DNA from: a virus
Strand: one strand, 5' to 3'
Length of the DNA: 63,028 nt
IMG/VR virus record: IMGVR_UViG_3300035188_000849
Span: 1 to 63,028 of that record
Numbering within the stretch: the first letter of the stretch is position 1; every line of letters starts with the position of its first letter. This document shows, one piece after another, positions 6,852-13,390 of this stretch. The notes beneath the pieces were generated by a model. The model made no database searches. It was not told the origin of the DNA and saw nothing but the letters and a program-made list of their open reading frames with translations. The translations under genes were made by a program, and so were the position numbers.

Positions 6852-6933
6852 GCGAGTATACTCAAGCGGTCAACGAGGTCTGACTGTAAATCAGATGGCA
6901 GCGCCTACGGGAGTTCGAATCTCTCTGCTCGCA
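6852..6933 (+). tRNA. tRNA-Tyr(GTA)
   Basis: Class II tRNA with a long variable arm: acceptor GCGAGTA/TGCTCGC, anticodon stem TCTGA/TCAGA with loop CTGTAAA (GTA), T arm GGGAG-TTCGAAT-CTCTC, discriminator A. Confidence 0.93.
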
Positions 6934-6949
6934 TTGTGTAGGAGGTTTT

Positions 6950-7069
6950 ATGGAAGGAAAACATGGAGCCGGAAAAGGCGATTCGTATAGACCAGTAAAT
7001 TATAAAAAATGGTCTGATAATTGGGACAAGATATTTAAAAAGAAATCTAAGAAGGAGAAAAAGAAATGA
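6950..7069 (+). CDS. Small conserved 'KGDxYRPVNYKKW' phage protein, 39 aa
   Basis: A perfect GGAGG at 6941-6945 precedes ATG 6950, and the stop overlaps the next start (ATGA). The product reads 'GKGDSYRPVNYKKWSDNWDK' followed by a Lys-rich tail. I recognise this from many unrelated phages as a short conserved protein of unknown function ending in a basic 'IFxKKK' stretch. It is likely co-transcribed with the tRNA cluster. Confidence 0.75.
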   Translation: MEGKHGAGKGDSYRPVNYKKWSDNWDKIFKKKSKKEKKK

Positions 7070-7278
7070 ACTATAGACCAGGTGAAGGTTACGATAAAGG
7101 ATATACTTGCAGAATGAGTGGTGGATCTAAGCCAGTACAAGCGGCTACACCATCTGATGCATATTGGCAAGAATATTCCACAGGGTGGGAAGATGCCAAT
7201 GAAAAGATCATCAATGAAGCAAGAGCAAGAAATGGTATGCTGAATGAACACGGAAAACAGCAATTCTTGCAAGACTGA
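7066..7278 (+). CDS. Hypothetical protein, 70 aa
   Basis: It starts in an ATGA overlap with the preceding small gene, with AAGGAG upstream at 7051. The protein is hydrophilic and rich in Gly, Tyr and charged residues ('YRPGEGYDKGYTC', 'AYWQEYSTGWEDANEKI'). No motif recognised. The next small reading frame starts inside its 3' end. Confidence 0.6.
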   Translation: MNYRPGEGYDKGYTCRMSGGSKPVQAATPSDAYWQEYSTGWEDANEKIINEARARNGMLNEHGKQQFLQD

Positions 7279-7405
7279 AGAATCTGTACTAAAAAATCAT
7301 CCTCTCTACCAAAATAGAGAGGATGATTTGCTTTATAGATTGATGAAAGAAAACGAAGAACTTAAGACTGAATTAGAGTATTGGAGCAAAAATTGTTCCA
7401 ATTAA
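7244..7405 (+). CDS. Possible small hypothetical protein, 53 aa
   Basis: ATG 7244 overlaps the end of the previous gene by 35 bases, and the frame runs to TAA at 7405, across the tail end of the convergent gene. The product is hydrophilic with an acidic C-terminal helix ('LMKENEELKTELEYW') that resembles a coiled coil. There is no strong Shine-Dalgarno and a perfect 15-bp hairpin lies inside it, so it may be non-functional. The amino-acid pattern looks genuine. Confidence 0.45.
   Translation: MNTENSNSCKTEESVLKNHPLYQNREDDLLYRLMKENEELKTELEYWSKNCSN
7294..7329 (-). terminator. Terminator of the convergent minus-strand gene
   Basis: Perfect 15-bp inverted repeat (7294-7308 with 7315-7329) and 6-nt loop. 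Read on the minus strand it is followed by a T run (complement of 7291-7296), and it lies ~45 bases past the stop of the minus-strand gene. In the plus direction it lacks a T tract. Confidence 0.75.
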
Positions 7406-9793
7406 ATGACCATTAGCCAAATATACATTTATATTATTTTGTTGCTTTGTACAATAAGCCAAAACATAAGTTGCTGGTATTTCTCTAGCAACTAAAGAAT
7501 TAATTGGGGATTTTTCTCTCCCTCGTGTCAAAAAATTATTTTGACCAGAACCAGATAATATGGGTTGGTCAAACAGATTCGATGGACCACTTTCTTTTTC
7601 AACTCTAAACGATAAAAATTCTCTAGAGTCAAATAAAACATTTCTATCTGCGCCACATGGTGAATTTGTACTAGATCCATTTGAATTGTCTTTGAGATCT
7701 GAGTATTCATTGCATGAAATTAAATTGATTGTATCAATTTTTGGAACAATTATTAAATATTGATTTTCATTTAAATTTTTTAATTCTGAGTTATCAATTA
7801 ACATAAAATTATTCATTAATTTTATAAAACTTAAATCATAATAATCGTTGCCACCAATATTGACATAATCATCTATTGTTCCTTCTGTCCTTCTGACTCC
7901 TCTTTGTTTAGAATGCAACATATACCAACCTTCATTTGTGTTAATCTCATAATTAACTACTCCATTTATAGTTCTGGAATTTAAAGACACCAAATCTTTA
8001 GAAATTGGTATAATTTTATTAACACGATAAAATCCGTTAAATAAATTATCTCTTTGTGATGTTCCCAGTATATCAATATTTGAAGATATTAAAAATTCTT
8101 TACTCAACCAATTTTTATTATACTCAATAAATAAACTTTGGTTTTTATAAAATTTTTCTTGTAATTCGTTTAGTTCAGATGCTTGAAGCATTCTTTTTTC
8201 TTTAAAATCTATTAAATTTGCATTTTGATATATTGAATTTGTAGATTCTCTAGAAAAGTAAGGATTGTTTTTAAGCGGGAAGTTAAATTCTGATTCTTGA
8301 GATAAATTTGGTAAATTTGCAGATTCTTCAATAAACAAAGGACCAAAACTATATGTGGCAATTTCTGGTTTTTGTATTGATCTCAGAAATGTATTTTGTC
8401 TATAAGTAATTGATCCAAATGACCCATCTCCAAAACCTATTAGTTCTAGAGGATCATTATCTGGATAGCCTGGAATTGATTCTTCGGGATGATATATATT
8501 AGGCAAACACCAAGTGTTTATATCTACAGTTTTAGTTTCATCGTTTAAATAAAATATATTTTCTGGATTACATCTATTTAAATCTGGAGTTCCAATATTT
8601 TTTCTAGCGGCCCCGTGTTTGTGATTGGAAAATCCAAGAAATAGAGTTTCTCCCTCATTTGATACAGTAAAAACTGATGCACCATCATCACCCTGTCCTC
8701 CGGTGTGTATCCAATCATTCATTACCCAATTGTCCTCAAACTGCGTTATGCCCCAAAACGTTCCAAATCCATAAGTTTCTGGTAAATTTCTGTCGGGTCT
8801 TCCAACATAAGAACCACTTGAATTTTTCTTAATTATTGCTTTTGTTACAGTTGCATTTTGACTGACACCATAAGTAGGAAAGTTTTCTTTGACTTTTCCA
8901 ACTAAAACTTTATATCTTTTTATTCTTTGGGGTATTGGTTCTTGTCCTTTTTTCATTCTGAATAAAGTAAAAGGCTCTTCATTTATTATTATTGTACCGA
9001 TGCCATAATTATCACATGTGTCTGGTGGATCAAGAATAACATCAAATGCTTTACAAGCACACTCAAATACTCTAGTAATAAATTCATTTATTTCTGGATC
9101 AAAGAATGAAGCCGTTGTATCAGCGCACGGTGGACCTACTGAGTGACCAATTCTATAAAGGTATTCCTCTCCACCATCTTCATATGAAGGTCCTGTATTT
9201 TCTAGCAATACTGCACCAGAAAGAAGAAACGACCCGTTGAACCATAAATTCATATCATTCCAATATTCTGCGCTTTCTATATCCGTTGGTTTTATTATTC
9301 TAGATGGATATCTTAGTCCGTCATCTGGTGCTTTTAATCCAAAATTTTCTAAACATTCTGGAACCGTACCCCCTGAATTTTCTACAGCAGTTCCGTATAA
9401 GTTACAACTCCAAAACGCTCCGCTGCATTGGCCAATTTGATCGCTTAATTTAGAATAGGAGTATTGAGCAGCACATCTAGGCCATGGTAAAGCTTGACAT
9501 ACATTATATCCTTCATAACATTCTGGTAAATCAAGATCATAACACGGTCTACAATAAACCGATCCACCATCTCCTAATCTTCTTATACCAAATATAACAC
9601 CACTAAAGTCTAATTGTAATGGTATTGTTTCTCCATCTACAGTTATTGTTTCAGAATTGGTAAATATATTTTCATTCAAAGATATTGGATATGCTGTTCT
9701 GTATTGTGGATAAACTTGTGGTGTTGTATTATAGTTAAATATACTAACTTTATTCAATACAGAAGGTGTGTTTAGTCTGTGAATCCATGTCAT
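7373..9793 (-). CDS. Large virion/tail-fibre-like protein, Cys-rich N-terminal half
   Basis: I chose the internal start 'MTWIHRLNTPSVLNK' (806 aa); an in-frame ATG at 9814 would add seven hydrophobic residues. The N-terminal half has many cysteines (e.g. 'YCRPCYDLDLPEC', 'CSGAFWSC'). Residues ~550-580 contain 'QASELNELQEKFYKNQ', the same motif style as the baseplate-associated protein at 34881 ('LQAQELNEIQ'), which suggests a tail or baseplate attachment module. There is no signal peptide, enzyme motif or obvious Shine-Dalgarno. It is isolated on the minus strand and faces the early genes. Its role is inferred from the shared motif and composition. Confidence 0.6.
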   Translation of the reverse strand: MTWIHRLNTPSVLNKVSIFNYNTTPQVYPQYRTAYPISLNENIFTNSETITVDGETIPLQLDFSGVIFGIRRLGDGGSVYCRPCYDLDLPECYEGYNVCQALPWPRCAAQYSYSKLSDQIGQCSGAFWSCNLYGTAVENSGGTVPECLENFGLKAPDDGLRYPSRIIKPTDIESAEYWNDMNLWFNGSFLLSGAVLLENTGPSYEDGGEEYLYRIGHSVGPPCADTTASFFDPEINEFITRVFECACKAFDVILDPPDTCDNYGIGTIIINEEPFTLFRMKKGQEPIPQRIKRYKVLVGKVKENFPTYGVSQNATVTKAIIKKNSSGSYVGRPDRNLPETYGFGTFWGITQFEDNWVMNDWIHTGGQGDDGASVFTVSNEGETLFLGFSNHKHGAARKNIGTPDLNRCNPENIFYLNDETKTVDINTWCLPNIYHPEESIPGYPDNDPLELIGFGDGSFGSITYRQNTFLRSIQKPEIATYSFGPLFIEESANLPNLSQESEFNFPLKNNPYFSRESTNSIYQNANLIDFKEKRMLQASELNELQEKFYKNQSLFIEYNKNWLSKEFLISSNIDILGTSQRDNLFNGFYRVNKIIPISKDLVSLNSRTINGVVNYEINTNEGWYMLHSKQRGVRRTEGTIDDYVNIGGNDYYDLSFIKLMNNFMLIDNSELKNLNENQYLIIVPKIDTINLISCNEYSDLKDNSNGSSTNSPCGADRNVLFDSREFLSFRVEKESGPSNLFDQPILSGSGQNNFLTRGREKSPINSLVAREIPATYVLAYCTKQQNNINVYLANGHLIGTIFAPIL

Positions 9794-9811
9794 AGTAAAA
9801 ATATGTATAAA

Positions 9812-9819
9812 CATAAATA
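9812..9819 (+). promoter_or_regulatory. T4-type late promoter (CATAAATA) before a structured RNA
   Basis: CATAAATA on the plus strand at the 5' edge of the divergent gene. Transcription would start near 9826, right at the structured RNA described next. Confidence 0.5.
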
Positions 9820-9825
9820 CAAGTA

Positions 9826-9922
9826 CAAGACGGGCTCGCGAACTACGCTGTTCGTGCGAAAAAGGAACTTCGCTACCTTTCGACCGTCAGGGGGGGATTC
9901 GGGTAATCCCCCCTATCTTTTT
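9826..9922 (+). ncRNA. Unidentified structured small RNA
   Basis: This is a compact, GC-rich element in an AT-rich genome. GACGG (9829-9833) pairs with CCGTC (9884-9888), closing a three-way junction. Inside are a 7-bp stem CGCGAAC/GTTCGTG (9837-9843/9850-9856) with a 6-nt loop and a stem AAAGG/CCTTT (9861-9865/9876-9880) with a 10-nt loop. A very strong intrinsic terminator follows immediately, and a late-type promoter precedes it. It contains no ORF. It may be a trans-acting phage RNA or a leader of the gene at 9937. I know of no matching family. Confidence 0.6.
9890..9921 (+). terminator. Very strong intrinsic terminator
   Basis: GGGGGGATT (9891-9899), loop CGGGT, AATCCCCCC (9905-9913), then TATCTTTTT. 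It ends ~15 bases before the next start codon. Confidence 0.9.
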
Positions 9923-9936
9923 CTACATATAGTAAC

Positions 9937-11301
9937 ATGGCAGAAGAAATAGCAAACATAAAAGTAATTCCAGTTGTTTATGAAAAAGGCACAACGGGTT
10001 CCTATGTCTTAGATTTGCGTGGGGAAAAGAAAATAATAAAATTTGGCGATAATGTTGAAAAAAATGATGATTGGGAATCAATTGTCTATTCTGAATTCAC
10101 TGGTTCTCCGAGAGTTGACATTGTTACAAATTTGGCAGATCCAACAATACCAAAATTATTTTTGGATGTAATCGTTCCAGAACTACAGGAAAATAGAATA
10201 GAAGCAGGTCTAGTTCTTTATGAAAATTGGGCAGATTTACCTTCAATCTATCCAGATCATCCTAATGGAATTTCTTTTAACTCGGCTTTGTTTAAAACTA
10301 ATTTACAAACAGAATTAGATAAATGGTCTGGTGTAACAAATTATCAAACATTCTTTAATAATTATCCTCATGATATTGAAGTAGGATATGAATCATATGT
10401 CTCTGGAAAAATAAACGGATATACTGGTGATGGTGTAGATATTCCTGGCATAACAGGGCCATTAGTTTTAAATGGTATTACTTTACTTAGTCTTACTTTG
10501 ACTGCTGCAAAGGAATTATCTCCTTCTTCTAGGGTTTATGAATACCACGCACCAGTTCTACCTTATAATTTTCCAAGTCCTGCTTTGGGGGCGGATTGGT
10601 ATCAAAGAAGCAATATTGGATATACAGAGAGTGATCAAGCATATGCAGATTTCAAGATAATGGCTCTGCAAAGATTTTCAGATAAAGTGAATCTTATAAA
10701 AGGAAGTTCGGATCTGATAAATCTTGAGGTTTATCCAAAACACTTTGCTGGATACACTTATCCGATGGGTGAATTTGAGTTTGGTTATCCAGATCAATTT
10801 GCGCTCAAAGCAAATGGAACAAAGGAATATACCTATGTTTCAATCAAGGGTGCATATGATAATATTCCAACTAGTAAAAGAGTACAGTTGCAAACCAGTC
10901 CGGTGATTTATAATGGATCTGGTTATTTAATATCTCAACTTACATCTGTTGCTGCTGTTCAGCAATTGGATGCCTTAATTTGGACTAATGAGTTTCTAGC
11001 AAATTACATTATAAAACCAGCAAAGGATGCCGGAGCCAGAAGTATGTTTATTTGGCATCCTTGGTATCAAGATACAATAATAGCCGGCAGACCATTAACT
11101 GGTATATGGAATTCTGACGGTGATAATTTAACACTAGTGACAAGAAAACTAATTAATGATTTATTTACTGACACTGGATATACAGGCACTATAGGGCTGA
11201 CAAATGATTCTGCATGGGCAGCACAAAGTACAAAAATATACGCATTGACGGCTGCCACAGAAAAGACAGTTTCTATGGCTGATCTTTTCAGACAACTTTA
11301 A
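9937..11301 (+). CDS. Unknown 454-aa protein, possibly a TIM-barrel or virion enzyme
   Basis: I do not recognise the family. The sequence alternates hydrophobic strands and helices spaced like an alpha/beta barrel: 'IEAGLVLYENWADLP', 'DIEVGYESYVSG', 'SRVYEYHAPVLPY', 'LINLEVYPKHF', 'YTYVSIKGAYD' and 'RSMFIWHPWYQ'. Acidic residues at strand ends are reminiscent of glycoside hydrolases. The N-terminal ~85 residues look like a separate beta domain ('IKVIPVVYEKGTTGSYVLDL'). No signal peptide and no clear Shine-Dalgarno are seen. It sits between a strong terminator and an early promoter. A structural or cell-wall-active role is a guess. Confidence 0.5.
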   Translation: MAEEIANIKVIPVVYEKGTTGSYVLDLRGEKKIIKFGDNVEKNDDWESIVYSEFTGSPRVDIVTNLADPTIPKLFLDVIVPELQENRIEAGLVLYENWADLPSIYPDHPNGISFNSALFKTNLQTELDKWSGVTNYQTFFNNYPHDIEVGYESYVSGKINGYTGDGVDIPGITGPLVLNGITLLSLTLTAAKELSPSSRVYEYHAPVLPYNFPSPALGADWYQRSNIGYTESDQAYADFKIMALQRFSDKVNLIKGSSDLINLEVYPKHFAGYTYPMGEFEFGYPDQFALKANGTKEYTYVSIKGAYDNIPTSKRVQLQTSPVIYNGSGYLISQLTSVAAVQQLDALIWTNEFLANYIIKPAKDAGARSMFIWHPWYQDTIIAGRPLTGIWNSDGDNLTLVTRKLINDLFTDTGYTGTIGLTNDSAWAAQSTKIYALTAATEKTVSMADLFRQL

Positions 11302-11303
11302 TA

Positions 11304-11331
11304 TTGATTTTTATCATTAGTTTGTTATAAT
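11304..11331 (+). promoter_or_regulatory. Sigma70-type promoter for the deaminase-like gene
   Basis: TTGATT (11304-11309), 16 bp, TATAAT (11326-11331) with extended -10 TG at 11323-11324. It lies only 7 bases before the start codon at 11339, so the transcript is nearly leaderless. Confidence 0.75.
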
Positions 11332-11338
11332 TCGTGTC

Positions 11339-11716
11339 ATGCAAGTTTGTCGTGCTGAAGAATATCTTCAATTGGCATATCCAATGTGTCTTAGTATTCC
11401 TAGACAGAAGAAGCATGTCTCTTTGATCATTTGCAAAAAGAGAATTATTTCTGTTGGTATGAATTACTTCAAGACCCATCCAAAAGCAAAAGAGATTGGA
11501 TATCAATACGAGGAAATGCATTCTGAACTTGATGCCTTTCGCAAACTAGACAAGCAAGATAGGCAAAAAAAACTACATCTCATTAATGTCCGTTTCAATC
11601 GATTCGGTCAAATGAGAATGTCAAAGCCGTGTGAAAAATGTTTACCGTGGTGTATTGAAGTTTTTCACACAATTCACTATACTACTGATAACGGTGTTAT
11701 CCGTCTTAACTACTAA
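11339..11716 (+). CDS. Cytidine/dCMP deaminase-like zinc protein
   Basis: The zinc-dependent deaminase signature is present: 'MHSELDAF' (HxE; His61 as ligand, Glu63 as the catalytic acid) and 'SKPCEKCLPW' (PCxxC; Cys98 and Cys101). T4-like phages use dCMP deaminase to feed dTTP synthesis. This 125-aa protein is shorter than T4 Cd (~193 aa) and has a Lys/Arg-rich linker between the motifs, so substrate (dCMP, cytidine or tRNA base) cannot be fixed. A promoter lies immediately upstream. With such a short leader, translation may start without a strong Shine-Dalgarno. Confidence 0.7.
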   Translation: MQVCRAEEYLQLAYPMCLSIPRQKKHVSLIICKKRIISVGMNYFKTHPKAKEIGYQYEEMHSELDAFRKLDKQDRQKKLHLINVRFNRFGQMRMSKPCEKCLPWCIEVFHTIHYTTDNGVIRLNY

Positions 11717-11727
11717 AAGGAGTAATT

Positions 11728-12030
11728 ATGATTTATCGTACTAGACTGTTTGGATCTGTTGAATCTTTTGTTTGCGCTCTTGTAACCGCTGGTCTTTTTG
11801 TTCACTTTTCTGGTGCAAATTTCGACAATGTTTTGGCTGTAGTTATGGCTATTGCTTCTGTTGGATTTGTTTATCTTGGTATTTCATCCTACAAGGATAA
11901 GAACGAAGATCTTCGTAGTGAACTTCGTGTTGAGCGTGAGTTCACCGCCCAAGAGGATACTAAGCGCGAACTGAATGATCGAATTGCTGGTCTTGAGCGT
12001 GAGTTCAATAATCTAGCAAACAAGAACTAA
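11728..12030 (+). CDS. Small membrane protein with C-terminal coiled coil
   Basis: Two hydrophobic segments (about residues 10-30 and 34-52) precede a strongly charged helix 'DKNEDLRSELRVEREF' that continues as a heptad-like coil to the C-terminus ('DRIAGLEREFNNLA'). The likely topology is two membrane passes with the coil in the cytoplasm. AAGGAG upstream at 11716 supports the start. It is probably co-transcribed with the deaminase-like gene. A role in membrane remodelling or lysis control is possible but unproven. Confidence 0.65.
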   Translation: MIYRTRLFGSVESFVCALVTAGLFVHFSGANFDNVLAVVMAIASVGFVYLGISSYKDKNEDLRSELRVEREFTAQEDTKRELNDRIAGLEREFNNLANKN

Positions 12031-12040
12031 TCTTGTTGTT

Positions 12041-12114
12041 GGCACGGTAGACCAATAGGCAGAGTCAATAGACTTAAAATCTGTGTAGTGTGGGTTCGAG
12101 TCCCACCCGTGCTA
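12041..12114 (+). tRNA. tRNA with Leu anticodon TAA but no long variable arm
   Basis: 74 nt: acceptor GGCACGG/CCGTGCT (G-T first pair), anticodon stem ATAGA/TCTGT with loop CTTAAAA (anticodon TAA), variable loop of only 5 nt, T arm GTGGG-TTCGAGT-CCCAC, discriminator A. Leucine tRNAs normally carry a long variable arm, which is missing here, so charging identity is uncertain. Confidence 0.85.
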
Positions 12115-12129
12115 TTTTAGGAGATGCAA

Positions 12130-12357
12130 ATGTTTCGACTTCATATTGATATTCCACTTTCAATGACAGAACAAGATTCAGTTTCTATTTCTCAGAAGAT
12201 TATCGACCTTCTAGAAAAAGAAAAGATGTTGACTTTTGGTGTGGAACAGGTAAATTATCGTTTGGGACACGACGAAGATCGTCAAAAGAGCAATTACTTG
12301 ATCAAGAATGAAAATGGTCATGTCTCAAACAAAAAGTGTCACATTTATTGGATGTGA
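12130..12357 (+). CDS. Hypothetical protein, 75 aa
   Basis: I preferred ATG 12130 to ATG 12124 because AGGAG (12118-12122) is seven bases upstream of the former and only one base from the latter. The product starts with a strand 'FRLHIDIPL', then a helix 'VSISQKIIDLLEKEKM', then a strand 'FGVEQVNYRLG', and ends with 'KKCHIYWM'. That beta-alpha-beta plan resembles a small ferredoxin-like fold. No family recognised. tRNA-Ile begins 6 bases after its stop. Confidence 0.6.
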   Translation: MFRLHIDIPLSMTEQDSVSISQKIIDLLEKEKMLTFGVEQVNYRLGHDEDRQKSNYLIKNENGHVSNKKCHIYWM

Positions 12358-12363
12358 CTTCAT

Positions 12364-12436
12364 GGGATGTGGGGGTCTGGGAGGCCCAGCCTTGCTTATA
12401 ACGAGGTGGCAGTAGGTTCGAATCCTATACATCCTA
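12364..12436 (+). tRNA. tRNA-Ile(TAT)
   Basis: Acceptor GGGATGT/ACATCCT (G-T first pair), anticodon stem CCTTG/CGAGG with loop CTTATAA (anticodon TAT), T arm GTAGG-TTCGAAT-CCTAT, discriminator A. A TAT anticodon reads AUA directly; bacteria more often use a lysidine-modified CAT. Confidence 0.88.
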
Positions 12437-12439
12437 TTT

Positions 12440-12447
12440 TATAAATA
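12440..12447 (+). promoter_or_regulatory. T4-type late promoter (TATAAATA)
   Basis: Perfect TATAAATA, 18 bases before the start codon at 12465 and directly after tRNA-Ile. Confidence 0.75.
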
Positions 12448-12464
12448 AGGTACGGAGAATTAAT

Positions 12465-12890
12465 ATGGCCAAATTTTCAGTACCAGCCGGTTGTAGAGAT
12501 GCGATGACAAACCTTCATAACGCCCACAATGAGCGTTATAACCGCATAAAAACAAAACTAACTCAAGCAAGAGTAGACGCAAAGGAAAGTGATCGTCTAA
12601 TCGGTGCATATATGGACACCCATAATGTTCTGCATGGCGCAGTCCAAAAAGCATTATCTGCAAAGGTAACAGAAATGCCCGACACAGTTAGAGACACACT
12701 ACATGCCGCTAGTGTTCATGCCGGTGATGTTCATTCGTCATTGACAAAAGGCCAAAGAGGCGCTGATATTGGAAGACAAACTGTTGCTGGAAAGCCAGTA
12801 GGATCTAAAATGGCTGGACAAAAAGTAGATCCACAGACACATCTACTAAAAGTAATTTCCGATATTAGAACTAGACACGGCAAACAGTAA
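12465..12890 (+). CDS. Late-expressed hypothetical protein, 141 aa
   Basis: A perfect late promoter and GGAGAA Shine-Dalgarno precede the gene. The protein is helical and His/Ala/Lys-rich ('TNLHNAHNERYNRIKTKL', 'ESDRLIGAYMDTHNVLHGAV'), with a Gly/Gln-rich linker near residue 100. Late timing suggests a virion or assembly role. Its composition is close to the N-terminal part of the window's first gene and the J-domain protein, so these could be related internal or head-associated proteins. No family recognised. Confidence 0.6.
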   Translation: MAKFSVPAGCRDAMTNLHNAHNERYNRIKTKLTQARVDAKESDRLIGAYMDTHNVLHGAVQKALSAKVTEMPDTVRDTLHAASVHAGDVHSSLTKGQRGADIGRQTVAGKPVGSKMAGQKVDPQTHLLKVISDIRTRHGKQ

Positions 12891-12900
12891 ACGTTATACT
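12872..12900 (+). promoter_or_regulatory. Possible sigma70 promoter for the small-gene operon
   Basis: TAGACA (12872-12877), 17 bp, TATACT (12895-12900), 7 bases before ATG 12908. It is weaker than the other early promoters, but has the same short distance to the gene. Confidence 0.5.
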
Positions 12901-12907
12901 GTTTGAC

Positions 12908-13048
12908 ATGAAAAACAAAAACTACTTAGAAAAGGTGCTTATTAATTCATTTGCATTTCTTTTGGTGTCTTTTGGTATAACAATGATGATTCTTTCTTTT
13001 TCATTCATGTGTGACACCATTAAAAAGATTGAAATTTACACAAAATGA
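12908..13048 (+). CDS. Single-pass membrane protein, 46 aa
   Basis: ATG 12908, just downstream of a possible promoter; the stop overlaps the next start (ATGA at 13045-13048). A short basic N-terminus ('MKNKNYLEK') is followed by a hydrophobic helix of ~23 residues ('INSFAFLLVSFGITMMILSF') and a Lys-rich tail. It is probably an inner-membrane protein of unknown role. Confidence 0.55.
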   Translation: MKNKNYLEKVLINSFAFLLVSFGITMMILSFSFMCDTIKKIEIYTK

Positions 13049-13227
13049 TAGACATTGAAATTCGATTAATGGAATTGGCCAATAAATGGCGATATGCAAA
13101 CCAAGAAGTATATGATGTTTGCAGAGATGCCGTTGAACAAATTCGTTTGTTGAGAGTCACTAACCCAAAGAAAACAATGCCATATGATCCCGGAACCAGT
13201 GGTTGGGGTAAGGGTAAAGATGAATAA
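13045..13227 (+). CDS. Hypothetical protein, 60 aa
   Basis: The start overlaps the previous stop and the stop overlaps the following gene, so it is embedded in a four-gene coupled string. The N-terminal two thirds is helical ('IEIRLMELANKWRYAN', 'VCRDAVEQIRLL'). The C-terminus is Gly/Pro-rich ('PYDPGTSGWGKGK'). No family recognised. Confidence 0.55.
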   Translation: MIDIEIRLMELANKWRYANQEVYDVCRDAVEQIRLLRVTNPKKTMPYDPGTSGWGKGKDE

Positions 13228-13390
13228 CGAGAAAAAATATTTTACCTACTACGATGCATTATTTGCAACCGCAATTTTGTGCATAACATTCTTTATGCAA
13301 CTCATAGTATTTGAACGTTTGGAAACTCGCGTTAAGGATCTTGAAATCAAAATTTCAGCATATGAATTCCGAAACTCGCAATTTGATTGA
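13220..13390 (+). CDS. Single-pass membrane protein, 56 aa
   Basis: ATG 13220 overlaps the preceding gene's end; upstream in-frame codons exist but lie inside that gene. A charged N-terminus ('MNNEKKYFTYYD') is followed by a hydrophobic helix ('ALFATAILCITFFMQLIVF') and a charged helix. The layout resembles phage spanin- or holin-sized membrane proteins, but nothing specific supports lysis. Its 3' end overlaps the methylase gene. Confidence 0.5.
   Translation: MNNEKKYFTYYDALFATAILCITFFMQLIVFERLETRVKDLEIKISAYEFRNSQFD

Noticed and set aside
7294-7329. Terminator for the rightward tRNA/small-gene operon
   Set aside because: There is no T tract downstream on the plus strand; the T run is on the minus-strand side, so I assigned it to the convergent gene.
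8650-8720. Serine protease motif (GDDGASVF) in the minus-strand fibre-like protein
   Set aside because: The motif lacks the GDSGG form and there is no matching His/Asp context; it is more likely a structural loop.
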